The translations under genes and the position numbers were made by a program. From Loxodes magnus (taxonomy: Eukaryota; Ciliophora; Karyorelictea; Loxodida; Loxodidae), in the NCBI GenBank assembly GCA_946699065.1, contig CAMPDV010001762.1, positions 31,501 to 95,500 on the forward strand: a stretch of 64,000 bases of DNA. Reading direction: 5' to 3'. Each line of letters begins with the position of its first letter. The stretch's first letter is position 1. Under the pieces are notes generated by a model. That model was not told the DNA's origin, made no database searches, and saw nothing but the letters and a program-made list of their open reading frames with translations. Positions 23,592 through 36,818 of the stretch are shown piece by piece.

Positions 23592-24150
23592 AAATTTTAA
23601 AAATATCTGTAAAAAGCTTGAAAATGTACTCAAATGTATCAAATTCCTATCTACTTTAGCAAAGTTTATTAAATTGAATTTGATATATCGATGATTCAGT
23701 TCATATTAAAAATTATATGTATAAGTAATTAGTTTTTAGATTGAAATAGTTTCTTAAATTAGATGTCTATTGTACTTAGCGTATATTATTAAAGAGAAAA
23801 CGTTTTATATATTTTTTATTAAATCAACTAATAATTTTACTGTTGACATGACTGCATTCTTTAAAGGCATTCTTAGAATAAATTTTTTTAAATATTGCTA
23901 TGCTTATTAAACTCTTTGAAATCATCAATTATAATATCTATTTGCAAATATTCATAAGTAAGCAAGATTTTGATTATCTTGACAACTCTGCATTTTTAAT
24001 AAATAGTTATCTTACTTCAAATTTATTTCTTTGCTCTGATTTTGAGAATAAAGATTAAATGGTGTAATTTTTATCTTTTTACTAAGTATAATTATTTTTA
24101 CTAAATTGGAGCTAGCATTGCTGATATTATAATGAAAGGTAAAAATCAAC
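22147..24150. other. A+T-rich tail of LINE A block and duplicated spacer
   Basis: No coding motif can be supported. From 23592 to 24140 it matches 46265-46830 at lower identity than the block before it. Confidence 0.4.
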
Positions 24151-26054
24151 TATTATTTCAATACACTTGTGCAATATTTAATGACTTATAGATTGCTAAT
24201 CTAAATCTTTCTCTTACACATGTTGTTCTTATGTTAAAATACTATTTTAGGAAACAATAGTATGTTACATTATAGTATGCAAATAATTAAAGTAACGATT
24301 ATTAAGGAGGAAACTTTGAAGCAAACATTTTAAATTTCTAAATTTTAATTTCAGAAGTACCCTTTAAACTATTGCTGGCTTTCTTATTTAAGAAATACAA
24401 ATCATTAGAGTACAGCTTTGATATTAATAGGAATAAAGTAAATGCTAATCATTTACTTTTTAATTATCTAATAACTACCTATGCCTTTGGATTTAGTAGA
24501 AGTAAAATACCTTATAATTGGTTTTTGTTATAATAGTAGAATGTAATATTTGTATGTTAAATAATAAATAGATATTATATAAGTTATTAAAGAATTAAGG
24601 AATAAGAAGTAATTTGAAATGAGTTATTTAGGTTTGTTAGTAAAAATATGTAAATAGTATATTTGATAGTAGTAATAGTAGTTTTGATAGTTACTGTTGA
24701 TATAGTTAAATGTTATTTAAATAATGTTAAATGACTATGAATTGATAAATAAATAATTAGTATATTTAATTTAAAAATAATAAAATTAATTAATTAAATT
24801 ATTATTTTATCAAAAAATATTAATTTAAATTAGTCATCAAAAATATAAAAGCATTATAAGGGATTATACTACTAATATTTTAAAACTATAAACATTATTA
24901 TTCAAAATCAATATAATCATTAAATCATTAGTCTATTATTCATTAACTACTTTAAGTCAAAATACTAACTAATCATTTTATCCTTTTTAATCAAATTCAA
25001 TTATCATTTATTAAATAATCCTAATTTACTTTAAATATTCAAAAATTATCACTAAATCATATTCAATTTATTAAAAACCCTAATTTAAAACTTTCATAAT
25101 CAAGCAATCCCTTTTAGAATATTTAACTATATATTAATCAAAGTATTTTAAATCTATTTTATTTATTAAACTTAAACAACTAATTTTATATTATATTTTT
25201 ATTACATTTTAGCTAGTTTATACTAAATCAAATAAATCTGTAGCATAAGAATTAATTATTAATAATAATAAAGCTTTAGAAATTCTTTTTTACTTAATAG
25301 ATTCATTAATATCCTATAAATATTATCTCTTTTAATTTCAACGCTTTTCTATTAGAATTTATTAAATTTTAGATATTTTTATTGTTCTATTTATTAAAAT
25401 AAGATAGCCTTTTAATTTTAGAATTTAAACCCAAAATTTGTTAAAAATAAGAATATTTATGTAATTTTTAGTTTAAATGTTTTAGTAATTGCATATTTAT
25501 TTATAATTTTCTAAATGCTAAACTTTTTTTAAATAAAGGTTTATTTGTAATTGTCTTACACATTTTAGAAGTTTTTAAATTCTTTAATATATAATAAAAA
25601 TATTTATTTAATTTTATAAATAGTTCTTTAATTTATATAAAAATTTAGCTTTTTAAAAAGATATAAAATTTATAGAAATTTGTAGTTAAATATGTTTAAA
25701 TTGTAATTCATTTTAGGACTGAATTTTAATATTAATTTTTTCTTCGTAAATTTAATAAAGAATCTTAAAATTTGTGACTTTCTTTCTCTTTACTAACGAT
25801 TATCTATAAATATTATTACTAAAGAATCCTTTAAGATTTCACTCTTTTTTTACTTCTAATATTTTTAGATTATAACATTAATTAAAATATCTTTTTATCT
25901 ATTTTATTTTAAGAGGATCTAAATTAAAAAATTAGGATTATTTGTTAATTGAATGAAATTTTACTTTTTTAATTTTATTTATTATAAATTCTAAAGTTTA
26001 TCTTACATTTTATCTTTATAAATTATTATCTTTTAACCTTATTTTTTTTAAAAG
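24151..26054. other. Very A+T-rich interval without supported gene
   Basis: I saw no motif, repeat or coherent protein on either strand in this 1.9 kb. Confidence 0.5.
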
Positions 26055-26580
26055 ATGTCAGGATTCAAAAAGATTCTTAGCGGCTCCTAAAAAGCAGGAG
26101 TTAACGATATCCTAGAAAGGTTAGAACCATGAAAAGAGTAATTAAAAAAGCATCAATCAGGATGAATCTCCTTTGAAGAAAAGCCTAGGGCTAAGAATAT
26201 TATGCGCTCGGAAGTCTTTGAATCTCACCACATAATAGTAAATAAGCTATGATTAGCTTATTAAAATGCTGCTAGACCTCCAGGAAGAGGTAAAAATGTT
26301 GAAGAAAGACAATAAGAAGTTAATGTAAAACTTGAACTTGCAGAGGAAATAGAATCGAGACTCTAAGAAAGAGACCTTAACGCATTTTGAAATATATCAC
26401 AAGACTAGAGTATTTATCTCAAAACTAACAATAGAAGCAGAAAGAACTGATTAGCAAATTAGAAAAATAGAAGAAAATCAGTACAAACTGCATCTTTAAA
26501 TGGAATTGAAAGAATAAAGAAATGATCCAATGATAATTGAAGGTGACAATAACTTAAGATTTAAACCTAAACTTTTATTT
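26055..26580 (+). pseudogene. Coiled-coil ORF1-like protein, repeat family 2, copy 2
   Basis: It starts ATGTCAGGATTC and is homologous to 7895-8400. The first 65 codons read well in the ATG frame (VNDILERLEPWKEQLKK). From about 26265 the good frame is a different one, a Lys/Glu/Leu coiled coil of about 100 residues. An indel separates the parts. It breaks off in A+T spacer after about 26580, so it lacks the 3' part seen in copy 1. It is probably a remnant of a mobile element ORF1. Confidence 0.45.
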
Positions 26581-26949
26581 TTATTTTTATTATTTATAAT
26601 GAATTGAAATTTTTGCAGCATTTTAATTAAGCAAAAAGATTGTTGTACTTGCAAAGCAATTTTGAATCTTGATATAATATGAAAATGATAACTAATTACT
26701 AATTTAATGAAAAAAATGATTTAATTATGAAAACATTAGCTTTCATTTTTAAAGGCTTAACTTTAATAATATTTTCAATTATAATTCTAATTTAAGTTAA
26801 ATTTTTTTGATATATAATTTAAAAACTAAGTTAAAAATTAAAAATTGTTATTTTTTTGACTTATATTGATTAATATATATAATAATTAAAATTTATATGT
26901 GTTTACCATATTTCATATAGATAATAAAAAATGTTTTACAACTTCCATC

Positions 26950-27900
26950 TCAATAATCTTTATTTAATTTTCTTTAATTATTTTCACTTGCTCACAAGCC
27001 AAATTATTCCATTAACTCTTCCACTTGTTCTTACTCTAAAATTTAAATTCTTCTTTGAAGCAATTTTGAATGAAAGTATTTAATTCTGTAGTCAATTTTT
27101 TAAAGTTATCTTAGAGTATGGAAGTTAGGATTAATTTAGATTTTTTGTAAGTTATAAGTTTAAGCAAATCATAATTTTTCAAGTCTTTAAATTCTTCCAT
27201 TAAATCTTGCAGAGCTTCACATTAAGAAATATGTTAATAGGTTTCTTATTCTCCGCAAATGCAAATTTCAGAGTGTTTTATTTAATAGTACCTATATTTC
27301 AAATAATACTAAAAATTGTAACTAAAGGTCATTAATTTGAAAATTGATACTATTTCTCGAATCATTGTCTTGTTTAATATTGTGTAAGTATAAGTTGGAA
27401 ATTTCTATTAATCAATGTTATTATCTTAATCTTAAAAATAAATACGTGTAGTAGGTATCGCACTCAACTTTCCTATTACATCTGAATAAAATGTTTATTC
27501 TATTTTATTTAAAATTATTTGCTACTACTAGCATCTTAAAGTTCTATTTGAAAATGTTAAGTCATTTATTTTAAATTCTTTAAATATTTAAGGTTACTGT
27601 TCTTAAAATAAATGCTACATCAGAGTTGGGATCCATTTGAGATTCAGTGTGAAGTTTTATATACAATTTTAAATAATACATTGCAATGTAATTTTAAAAC
27701 AATAACCAATTCAAGACAATAAAGTAAGATTCATTAAAAGTAGAATTAACACTTTTTTAAACCACATCTTGCTACTTATCTTTAGCTAGTCATTATATCA
27801 TTTTATAACAATAGTTCAAAGAATTACTTCTCACCCATACCAAGTCTTCGCTAGTATAAATATTCTAAAAATCTATTATATATTAATTAACACTTTTTAT
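26950..27900 (-). pseudogene. LINE C 3' fragment (RT thumb and C-terminus)
   Basis: On the minus strand the segment TFNESYFIVLNWLLF (near 27720) aligns with TFNESCYIDLNWMPF of LINE B. At 27219-27263 is CICGEQETYQHISQC, the same C-x-C-G...H...C C-terminal motif as in LINEs A, B and D. Helical Lys/Leu-rich sequence follows to about 26990. No palm domain is present, so it looks 5'-truncated or decayed. Frames are interrupted in places. Confidence 0.6.
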
Positions 27901-28031
27901 TCCCATTAAATTTACAGTCCCTGTACTTTTTATATCTTATTAAGATTGCCTCCAATAATTAATAAATACCATCTCATACTTAGTGAGCTGCAGAGAGATC
28001 AAATTTATTTAGATAAAATATAGGATTTTAA

Positions 28032-28500
28032 ATGCTTAATGATACCTTTAAAAATCATTATGGTAAAACTGAAGTTTATGTGTATTTAGTGCTCGTTTTT
28101 TAATTACCAGAAACAGACGTAACATTACAAACGGGAACTGTATCTTTTTATATTGTAAAACAAATAATTGGGTCTGGATGAAGCGTGTAAATTAGCGAGG
28201 TGTTTTAGGATTATTACCTTGCAGTATAATTAATAATGCATTTTGAAGAGAGAAACTTCAAGAGAACTAAAACTGATTAATATCATCTTTCGTACATCTA
28301 GAGCCTGATGCATAGAATAAACTTTTAAGATCAGAGGGGAAATAAAAATATATGTTTTGAAATGGTTTAGTCTTACCTAGCATGTATTCATGGTACTTTA
28401 ATGGTTTTTTATAGATCAGGAGAAGACATATATTTAACCTATATATGGCTAAGATAAACACTGTATAAATAATTCTAAGAGAATAATCTGTGAAAGTTGC
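28032..28500 (+). CDS. Unknown protein, possibly kinase-like N-lobe
   Basis: From ATG 28032 the frame stays protein-like for about 150 residues. It includes IVKQIIGSGWSV and, 14 residues on, YYLAVQLI. The spacing recalls a protein-kinase glycine loop followed by the VAxK strand, but the lysine would be Gln (TAA instead of AAA) and the loop lacks its last Gly. This is a weak resemblance and could be chance. The frame changes near 28500. Confidence 0.3.
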
Positions 28501-28555
28501 TAACTTGGTAAGCTTTTAGTTGAAATTGTAAGGAATATAGCTATTGGAAGAACTG

Positions 28556-29990
28556 ATGATGAAGAGAAATAGCTATCTTGAAGCAGCTTTAAAGTATAGA
28601 GATTATATAAATTTTCTTCATCCTAGTGACTATGACTTCATACTTTATAATATGAGAGATTTTGAAATAGTAAAGCATTCTTAAATAACTGACTTATGGT
28701 GTCTATGGCTTATTTTTTACTTATCAATAAAATATAGCAGCTGATGGATTATCTGACTAAATCCAAAGAATGATTTGGAAAGATTTGCTAGAAATATTCC
28801 AAGTCTTTAAATGAAAAGCATATTTGAAAGAGATTAATTGATTGAATATTTACACAAAAGAGCATGAAGTTCAGTGCAAAACACGACAATAAGCTGAAAT
28901 TTTGTATTAGGTTGGTTCAGAACAGTATTTTAGAGACCGCTAAGAATGCCTAGCTTATATGCTACTTAGAAGAATTTATCTTTAGTAAGGTAATTTTGTA
29001 AAAATTTGAATGGAATTACTACTCTATGTTTAGCAATCTGTCTAAGTGTGAAAAGCTCCTTAAGTGATGCAGAAGTTGCCGAATTTATTCTAGGAGCTAG
29101 TAAGTTTAATAGATGTGCTGTTTGAACAGGAGATGCTTAGATTAGTATAATAAAATGCTGCCATACCTGTTTAGATTAAAAAATAGACTAAAATACTTAA
29201 AATGTTCTTAGTATTTAATAAAAGGAATAAGAAAAAGTAAATAAAACTAAATAAATGCTAAATATTTATCAAATCTTAAGATCTCCCTTTTCAAGTCAAA
29301 TTTATACATCTTAAAATAGCAAAGAATAAAAAATTAATATTTTCGGTATAGCAAAAGATTGAACTGAAGAAAATGCTCGAGCTATATAAGAGAAAATTAG
29401 ATGGTTATAAAGAAGAAAAATCTACACCACCTTTAGGAGTCAAATTTATTTTATTTATAATTGCAAGAACAGTTTCTTAAAATAGTGCAGTATATGAGAT
29501 TTTAAAAGGAAAGACTTCCTAAGCTTAACAGTTATGATATGAATTGGAGAAATAGAAGAAAATCAGGTAAAGAATAAGCAAGTCTTATAGCAATGTAATT
29601 AGGATAAACTTTAAGAAAAAATCAGGATGTATAGTAAAAATATGTAGAAGAAAGTGAAGAAAAATAGGAAGAAATATAAGAGGAAATATAAGAGGAAATC
29701 GAGTATATTCCTTCAGAAAAAGCTATTCAAACAGTAGGTATCTTCAACAAGAAAAAGAAAGAATATAGCAGCAAATAGAAGACGAGGCAGGATATCCTAT
29801 ATGTTTTTCATCATTCTCATAAATTTAGGGCTGCTTTGAATGGTGGTCCACATCATTTGAAATGCAAAATATATCTATAGAGTTTGAGTTATTGTCCTCT
29901 ATATAGATAGAAACTTTAAAAACGCTTTTAATTAAACTATCGTTTAAATATTTATATTGTAATAATATTGGAAGCTCTTAAGCAATATTA
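28556..29990 (+). CDS. Hypothetical protein, long plus-strand coding region
   Basis: From ATGATG at 28556 one frame gives about 330 residues of coherent sequence: YLEAALKYRDYINFLHPSDY, Trp-rich stretches, SLSDAEVAEFILGASKF (near 29060) and a Lys-rich helical region to about 29640. From about 29640 another frame is better, with acidic repeats (EEIQEEIQEEIEY) and a segment to about 29890. A frameshift or intron lies between. It may continue the gene at 28032, since the frame upstream of the ATG is also open. No domain is firmly recognised. Confidence 0.4.
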
Positions 29991-30262
29991 AAAGGTAAAA
30001 CTAATTAAGATTATTTACTTTAACATATTTAATTTAATAATTAAATTTAAAATAAAATTTAATTTTCAAAACTTAAAATAAAAAATATTTAAGATGCTTT
30101 CTTAAAAGCAATAATATTTAGTAAGCTTATTTGAAAACTAAATTTATTTAAAAAGGTTAAATCTAATAATTAAATCATTTTAAATTATTAACTTTATCAA
30201 ATTTTAAGTTTTTTCTAGTTTGGATAATTATAAATTACATCTATTTACATCAAATTTAAAAA
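29991..30262. other. A+T-rich spacer
   Basis: No supported gene. Confidence 0.4.
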
Positions 30263-30343
30263 ATCCCAAACTAGGGCTTCTCTACTACCTCTTCCAAAGA
30301 AAAAAAGGAACAGAGCAAGCGAGATGCCATTTCTTCTAACCTC

Positions 30344-31200
30344 ATGTCTTTTCTTTAATTAGATCAACCTTTTGATCAGTAAAACAACTTAATAATGGAC
30401 CTAACAACTTTCAAAGCCGGGTAAACAACAGAAACAAACTTGGTAAACTCCGAACACGGAAGAGAGTCCTCGAAGGCAGTAGGAGATGTTATTGCATGGC
30501 TAGGAACGATCCTTTGGGTTTAACTCTGAGCAATTTGATGTAGCGTAGTTTGCATTAAGGGTGATGATCTTCAATGAAGAGGTTTAAAAGTTAAAATACT
30601 AGAACAAAAAATTAATTTTCAAGCCACAAAGAAAAGAATTAAATGGATGGGGATCGTATAGATGACTATGAACGCAAATGGATGTGTTCTTCGGCATCCA
30701 ACATCATTAGAATAAGAATAAAACTTAGCTGAGGGATTAAGTAGTGAAATAAGAATAGGAAATTCAACTCCTAAAAGAATCAAGAATGGAATAGCTAAAT
30801 ACTGGATCGATCTCAATATTCGTCAAGCCCTAAGCTTAACCTCAAATGAGACTAATTCCGATTAGGAAGAAATACTTTCGCTTCTAAAACCAATAAAAGC
30901 TATATCGGAACTTTAAGAAGTTTCAATAGAAATAAAGGAATTTATGATAAGCAAAGCGAACAGAAGCATTTGGGCTGAACAAGATTTTTTTGCACGAGAA
31001 TGGAAGTATGCATAAGAGGAAGAATATGGAGTTATAACCAAGCCCGACAGGAATGTGGAAAGGTAAAACTATCTAAAAAAATCGCAGATGGGAACGCGAA
31101 ATCATAAAGTTGCCCCAAAAATTTTAACGAAAAGCGAGGAGCTAGAAACACTGTACTTCTTGAATTTTCTTAATAGCAGAGAAATAATTTCATAAAATTA
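30344..31200 (+). CDS. Gag-like protein, N-terminal part
   Basis: From ATG 30344 (alternative 30395) a frame of about 285 residues has balanced composition and clearly higher G+C than its surroundings. It has a Ser/Lys-rich lead sequence that extends in frame upstream to about 30263, a Trp-rich segment (DVIAWLGTILW), and charged helical regions. Three TGA codons serve as Trp. No TGA closes the frame before the zinc-knuckle ORF at 31403, which is in the same frame, so both may be one polypeptide of about 570 residues. Similarity to a known family is not recognised; the gag-like label comes from what follows it. Confidence 0.5.
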
Positions 31201-31402
31201 TAAATAAATAATTATTTGCTGTTTTATCTAAAATTAATATAAAATCAAATAGCTTCATTTAAAGTGTGGTATTTATTTACATTCATAACATAGATATTTA
31301 TTTTCCTCCAAAAATTAGGAGTTTTTATAAAAAAGAAGGAATTCAATAATACTAATGATAAAATTATACTTTTTAAATAAATATTATAATAAAAATATTA
31401 AA

Positions 31403-32050
31403 ATGGAATAGAATATTCGACTATCTAAAAATTAGGCAAGGAACGCAAGAAGAAGAGCTAACAAAGAACTAGAGAAGAAGTAGAAATCAATGGAACACTT
31501 ATCAAACTCCTCTTCAGAAGGCAAAGTAATGGTTGGACAAGTTAATGAGAGCACTTCGCTTTCAATTGAAATGGAAAAGATGAAAAAATTAATTTCTAAA
31601 TATGAAGAAGAAACATATAATCAAGGAGAAAGAATTAGAGAGCTTATGAATAACATTGAGGATCAAAATAACGAACTATTAATTCTTAGGAAATAGCTTA
31701 TATAAAACAATATTGTGACAGAACAATAGCTCTATACTCAGTCTTAAAATAATTTCAAACAAGGGGTAAACATGAGTATTGAAGTCCTCCCTTCTTAAGC
31801 AAAAGATTAAGAAATAAATATAGAATAAAATGTTGATAAAAGTTTAATTAAAAGAATAGAACAAATAGAAAAATTAGTTTTGCCTTAGTTGAATAAAAAA
31901 AAATAGACAAAAAATTGTTGATGTTGTAGGTCGAAATATCACTTATTAAAAAATTGTTAAAAATGATAAAAATTGAAAAAAAGAGAAGAAATAAAAACAT
32001 GAAGGATGTTAAACAAACTTTGAATAACCGACTCAGGAATTTATAAATAG
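31403..32050 (+). CDS. Gag-like protein with CCHC zinc knuckle and protease-start motif
   Basis: From ATG 31403 the frame runs through a basic Arg/Lys/Gln-rich region (residues 15-35), a Ser-rich stretch, and two coiled coils (about residues 55-110 and 145-165). Residues 172-185 are C-W-C-C-R-S-K-Y-H-L-L-K-N-C, a perfect C-x2-C-x4-H-x4-C knuckle (31916-31957), with the Trp encoded by TGA. About 20 residues on is LWITDSG (32018-32038), as in Ty1/copia polyproteins, where WxxDSG follows the knuckle and begins the aspartic protease. The usual Ala/Ser-Ser/Thr-x-His after DSG is absent and no integrase or RT follows, so this is probably a truncated gag-pro relic. RNA binding is the expected gag role. 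Confidence 0.6.
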
Positions 32051-32059
32051 AAATTATTT

Positions 32060-32212
32060 AGTGGTAACATGGAAAATTCATTGTGGTAGCCACCCACATT
32101 CAAAAAAAGGCCGTGGTATACATCCACGTTAAAAAAAAGGCGGAGCGAAATCGGTTGGAATCCCGAAGAACTCCAAAACTCTTAACATTTAGTTTACATT
32201 ATTATTATTATT
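32060..32212 (+). repeat. Two tandem hairpin units and (ATT)n tail
   Basis: TGTGG-TAGCCAC-CCACA and CGTGG-TATACAT-CCACG are 5-bp stems with 7-nt loops, each followed by an A-run and GGC, so they form two diverged copies of a unit of about 32 bp (about 32081-32143). After GGCGGAGCGAAATCGG and a short stretch comes a TTATTATTATTATTAATAA run (32199-32218). The arrangement looks like the 3' end of a retroelement. Confidence 0.5.
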
Positions 32213-32218
32213 AATAAA

Positions 32219-32900
32219 TATTATTTCATTTAAGTTTAATTTCTCGATTTTAGTTTAGCAAACAAGCCAGATCTAATACTATGATAAATATGATTTGCGT
32301 AAAAAATTTCTTGAATTAAAAAATTGAAAGTGAAAAAATGATAAGCAAAATAAGCTTTTCGAACTTTATTTAACATCATCGTAATTTTTGAATAGAATAT
32401 GGCAATTTGAAAGAACATAATTTATATAGAAAAATAGATTGATTTATTAGTGAAGAAACTTAGTTTATTGGAAGATATTCGAATTAAATGAATTGGAGCC
32501 TAAATTTGAAGTAATATAATTACGATATAAATAAGTGATTATGACAAGAATTTAAGAAATATAATATTTAATCTAAAAGAATATGATAAATATTATAAAT
32601 GACACAATTTAATAATAAAATGATTAGGAAGAAAAATGTATTGAAATAAAAACTAAATATAAAATTTGACTATTAAAAATATTTAGAATCTAATAATAAA
32701 AATTATAAATAAATAAGCATAAAGAATAAAAATAATAAGAAATGAAAATGCTATAAAGTTTGAAAGAATTATATAAATTAAAGTATTTGATTTCTAATTT
32801 TTATAGTAATATTTATATATAAGTTAAAATTATTTAAAACTATGCTTAAAATGTTTAAAAATAAAGGAAATTATTTTTTAAGGTATTTAAATATATTAAA
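32219..32900. other. A+T-rich interval without supported gene
   Basis: The plus strand continues open and weakly protein-like in the gag frame, but without motifs. I do not call a gene. Confidence 0.35.
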
Positions 32901-35900
32901 TAAGTTGAATTATATTTTTTAAATACATAAATTTGATAGTTTCTTTTATTTCTAATTATATCTTATAATATGATATTTTAATTTTTAATAATTTTACAAA
33001 TTAAATATTTTAAATTTGATATCTAAATTCTTTTTAATTTATATTTTGCTAAAGTTATATGAAAAATTAATTAAAACTATTTTATAAAAATATATTATTT
33101 TAATATATAATAAGAAATATTTTTATAATAGATAAAAAGAATCCGATCATGATGTAAAATTGATTATTATTTTATTTATTTACTTTATAATTTCTTTGTT
33201 TAAATTTATTATAAATACATTTTTTTACAATGCAAAGGCTTTAAAATTCTAGTCTCACATTTTTTAATTTTTATATAAATTTGAAAGTATGATAACCACT
33301 TGCTATAGTTAGAAATTTTCTTTGATAAAAGTATAAATATTACTTATCAACTTGATAGAGTTTTTAATTGATTATAAAATAGATTTTTATAATAAGTTTC
33401 GTCTGTTTAAAAAATGATTTTTAATAGAAAGGGATATTTGAAACTAAAAATAAGAAGGGATATATACTCTATTGATATAATTTATTTTATAAATAAATAA
33501 TTTTTCCTTATGTACCTATTTTAAGTAAAAAAATAGCATTTTCCAGTCTGTTAAAGCTAGAATTTGAAAACTTGGATTTTAATTATAATTAGTACAATTA
33601 TTATTAAATACTAATTATTACTAATGATTTTTCTATGAAGATTAATCTATAAAAATAATAAATATACGTAAATAAATTATAAATAGTATTATAATAATAT
33701 TATTTTCACTAATAATTAATAACTATAAATGAGTAAGTTTTTATAAAATTTAATTACCAGAAATATTTAAAATATTTAAATAATATTAAATTTTAAATAA
33801 GCAAGAATAATATTCAAATTTCTATCATTTATATTTTATACAAATTTATCAAAAACTTTAATTTAATTTAATTATTCTTCTTAGACAATCTTTAACTCTC
33901 CTAAAAAATGCTTCTAATTTCATATTTTAGGCATATTTGAATCAATAAAATTATAAATATGTTTTTAATTCAAAATTTTAATTTAGTTTGCTACTTTACT
34001 TAATATTTAAGAATCTTAATATTGATATGAATTAAATTATTTTTAAAAACATTTAGCGGGATTTCATATTAAGTTTAGAAAAAGAATTAGAAAATAAAAA
34101 ATTAAATAATTTTTTTACTTATTTATTCAAATATTGAATAGTTTCCATTTAAGAAGAAGTTAAAATTTTAGATTAGTAAAATAATTAGTACTTATATATA
34201 TATCCATAATCGATGAAAAATAGTAAAAATAAACTAAATAGGCTGATTATAAAAATCTGAGAGTTAGAGAATTTTTTAAGATTTTTAAGATTTTTAATTT
34301 TTTATATTTTTAAATGTAAAATTTCTAAGAATAATAATTTTTTTGTTGAATTAGTTTATTTAAAAAGTAAATAAATGGTAGATTTATAAAATTAGTATTT
34401 TTAATATTTATCTTAAATATTGTTAAATATAAAGTTTTAAATTATAATATTTTTTAATTTTTTTAATTAATTAATTTATACTTTTTTCTCTTTTAGTAAT
34501 TCTTTTAAATAATTTAAGTTGATAGTGTCAATTAAATAATTAGTAAATTTTATTTTAATTTTTGAAAAATGAAATTTCTTAAGTTTTGGTTATAATTTAA
34601 GTTTGATATTTGAGTAGATTTGGTTAAAATCTAGATTACATAATTGATTATATGTTTGATCTAAAGATGAATATTGAAAATATTAATTTATAATATCATT
34701 TAGAATTATATATTTTGTTAATATTTTTTAAATTATATTTAATTAATTATTTTGCATTTACTTTGTTTTTTATAAAATATTAAGAGATTTTATATAAATT
34801 ATTTTAAATTTTTACAAATAGAAAAATATTAATTTTCCTTATTTTCATTTAAAATATTATTCTTAATAAGAAATCACAATTTTATTAAATATTTTATCTA
34901 GAGGATAACAAAATTTCTTATTAGTCTCTAATTAAACCTATAATAGTTAAAGGACTTAGAATATTTGCAAGTACAAGTAAAAAGGAATTTTCTTTTAAGT
35001 TTTTATGAATTAATATTACTAAATAAGGAGGCTATAATATATTAAGCACTTGATTTTAAGATAAATAGAGGACTTTAGATATATGAATAATTGACTCTAT
35101 TGAAGAGCTAGCTTTTCTTGGTTTAATTATATAAAAGAATAATGTTTTCTCTTTACTATTTATTTTATATAATTACCTAAATGTTTTATAGAACTAGTAT
35201 CATTAATACTTTAAATATATTCTTATACTCACTAAAATAAACTTAGATAAATTAAGACTACATTTTTTACAAAATGTACCTATCAGCTTTCCAAACAAAA
35301 GTTAATTACAAAAGATAGTTAATAAAAAGGAATATATAAATATAATTTAAATTTAGCAAAATTATAAATCATCTAAAAATCAAACTTATTTTAATGCCTA
35401 ACTTTCAAATCATTAACTATCTATATCATCAGATTTCAATCTTTTCTAATCAGATTAATAAATGTATAAAGCAAAACATGTACAATTCTTTATTACCAAC
35501 ACAAACCTATACAATAATAGTACACTAATCAAATGTATTAACAGTAAATCATAATCTCTTAGATTAGTTATATTACCTAATCTAATACTTATATTATCTT
35601 ACAAACAAACATATTATGCTAAGTTCTTTCATTCAGAAAATAATAATACAAGATATTATAAATATGCTTACTTAAAAGCTTATCATTTTCTAAATATCAA
35701 ACTACTAATTCTAATAAATAGACTATTAATAGTGCTAACTATATAATATAGATTTGTATAGAATAATAGATTTAAGTTTTTATCTTTAAATTATCTAGAA
35801 TCATTTAGCTATTATTAATTACAAATTATCATTACTAAAATAACACAAATAATTAATATTACTTTGCTATAAAAACAGAAACTTATCTAAATCTATTTAT

Positions 35901-36818
35901 TATAACTAATCTAATATCTAAATTAAAGAGAAATTAATAACTAATAAAGCTAAAAGGATAAAATATTAAGTATTTAATAGACATAATTAAAATATTAAAG
36001 CTTATTTTAATAATAAAATTAAATATTACTATTTAATAATTAGAAGATTAAATTAGTTATACACCATTTCTAGTTAGTTTAAATATTTACTTTCTACTAC
36101 TTGTATTTATTACATTTATATAATTTGCTTAGAATCAACATTATAATTAATGATATTAGTTTATTATTATAAGAGAGAATTTTATAAATAAAAAGTTTTA
36201 ATTAAATAGTAGTAAGAAAGTGGATAAATAAAAGATTTTATCTTATAAATTCTAAAAATACTTTGTTTTAAATAATTTGATACTTTTTAATATTTGTTTA
36301 AGCTAATTAGTAAGAAACTTATTTTATTTCATTTTATTTAATTAGTAAAAAGCTTAAATAAATAATTTTTTGATTAGTGAAAAATAATAATTAATAACAA
36401 TAGCTTTAAAAGAATTGTAATATTTTATTTATCATTTAAATTAGTTTTCAAAGAAGAAAGGTTTTCTTATTAAGAGTCTTTGATTTAAAACACAAATAAA
36501 TAGTAACTAATAAATGCATATTAAAGTTATTATAATAAGGATATAATTCTTCGTTATAAACTTTTAAAATAATAACTTATCCTTTTATTTAAAAGTAAAA
36601 AGATATAAAATAATTAAAATTATAAAAAATTGTACACTATTAGTTTTATATCTTGTCTTGCTTTAAGACAAAAATAAAAATTAAATGTTTTAGAAATAAG
36701 ATACTTATAATTATGCTTAATAAATAACTTAATTGTTTAATTTTATTGAAATTGAGTTAGTAAAATTTATTGAGTTATTTTAATTAAAAATTAATTAAAA
36801 TAAGTTATAAAAATTAAA

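Larger units (their letters stand above)
13745..24140. repeat. Segmental duplication, copy A (with 35540-46830)
   Basis: The order upstream flank - WD40 gene - downstream flank - LINE A block - tail is repeated in direct orientation at 35540-46830. The flanks and WD40 genes differ at many positions, whereas 18779-23591 is almost identical to 39639-44442. Copy A alone has the ORF1-only element (17893-18775); copy B alone has the LINE B insertions at 44460-46262 and after 46826. Confidence 0.8.

Noticed and set aside
28267..28461. 64-residue minus-strand frame
   Set aside because: The plus-strand frame from 28032 reads through coherently; the minus frame has no LINE motif although LINE C lies downstream of it.
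30619..30816. 65-residue minus-strand frame with a signal-peptide-like start
   Set aside because: The plus strand here is the better protein (balanced composition, in frame with the zinc-knuckle region).
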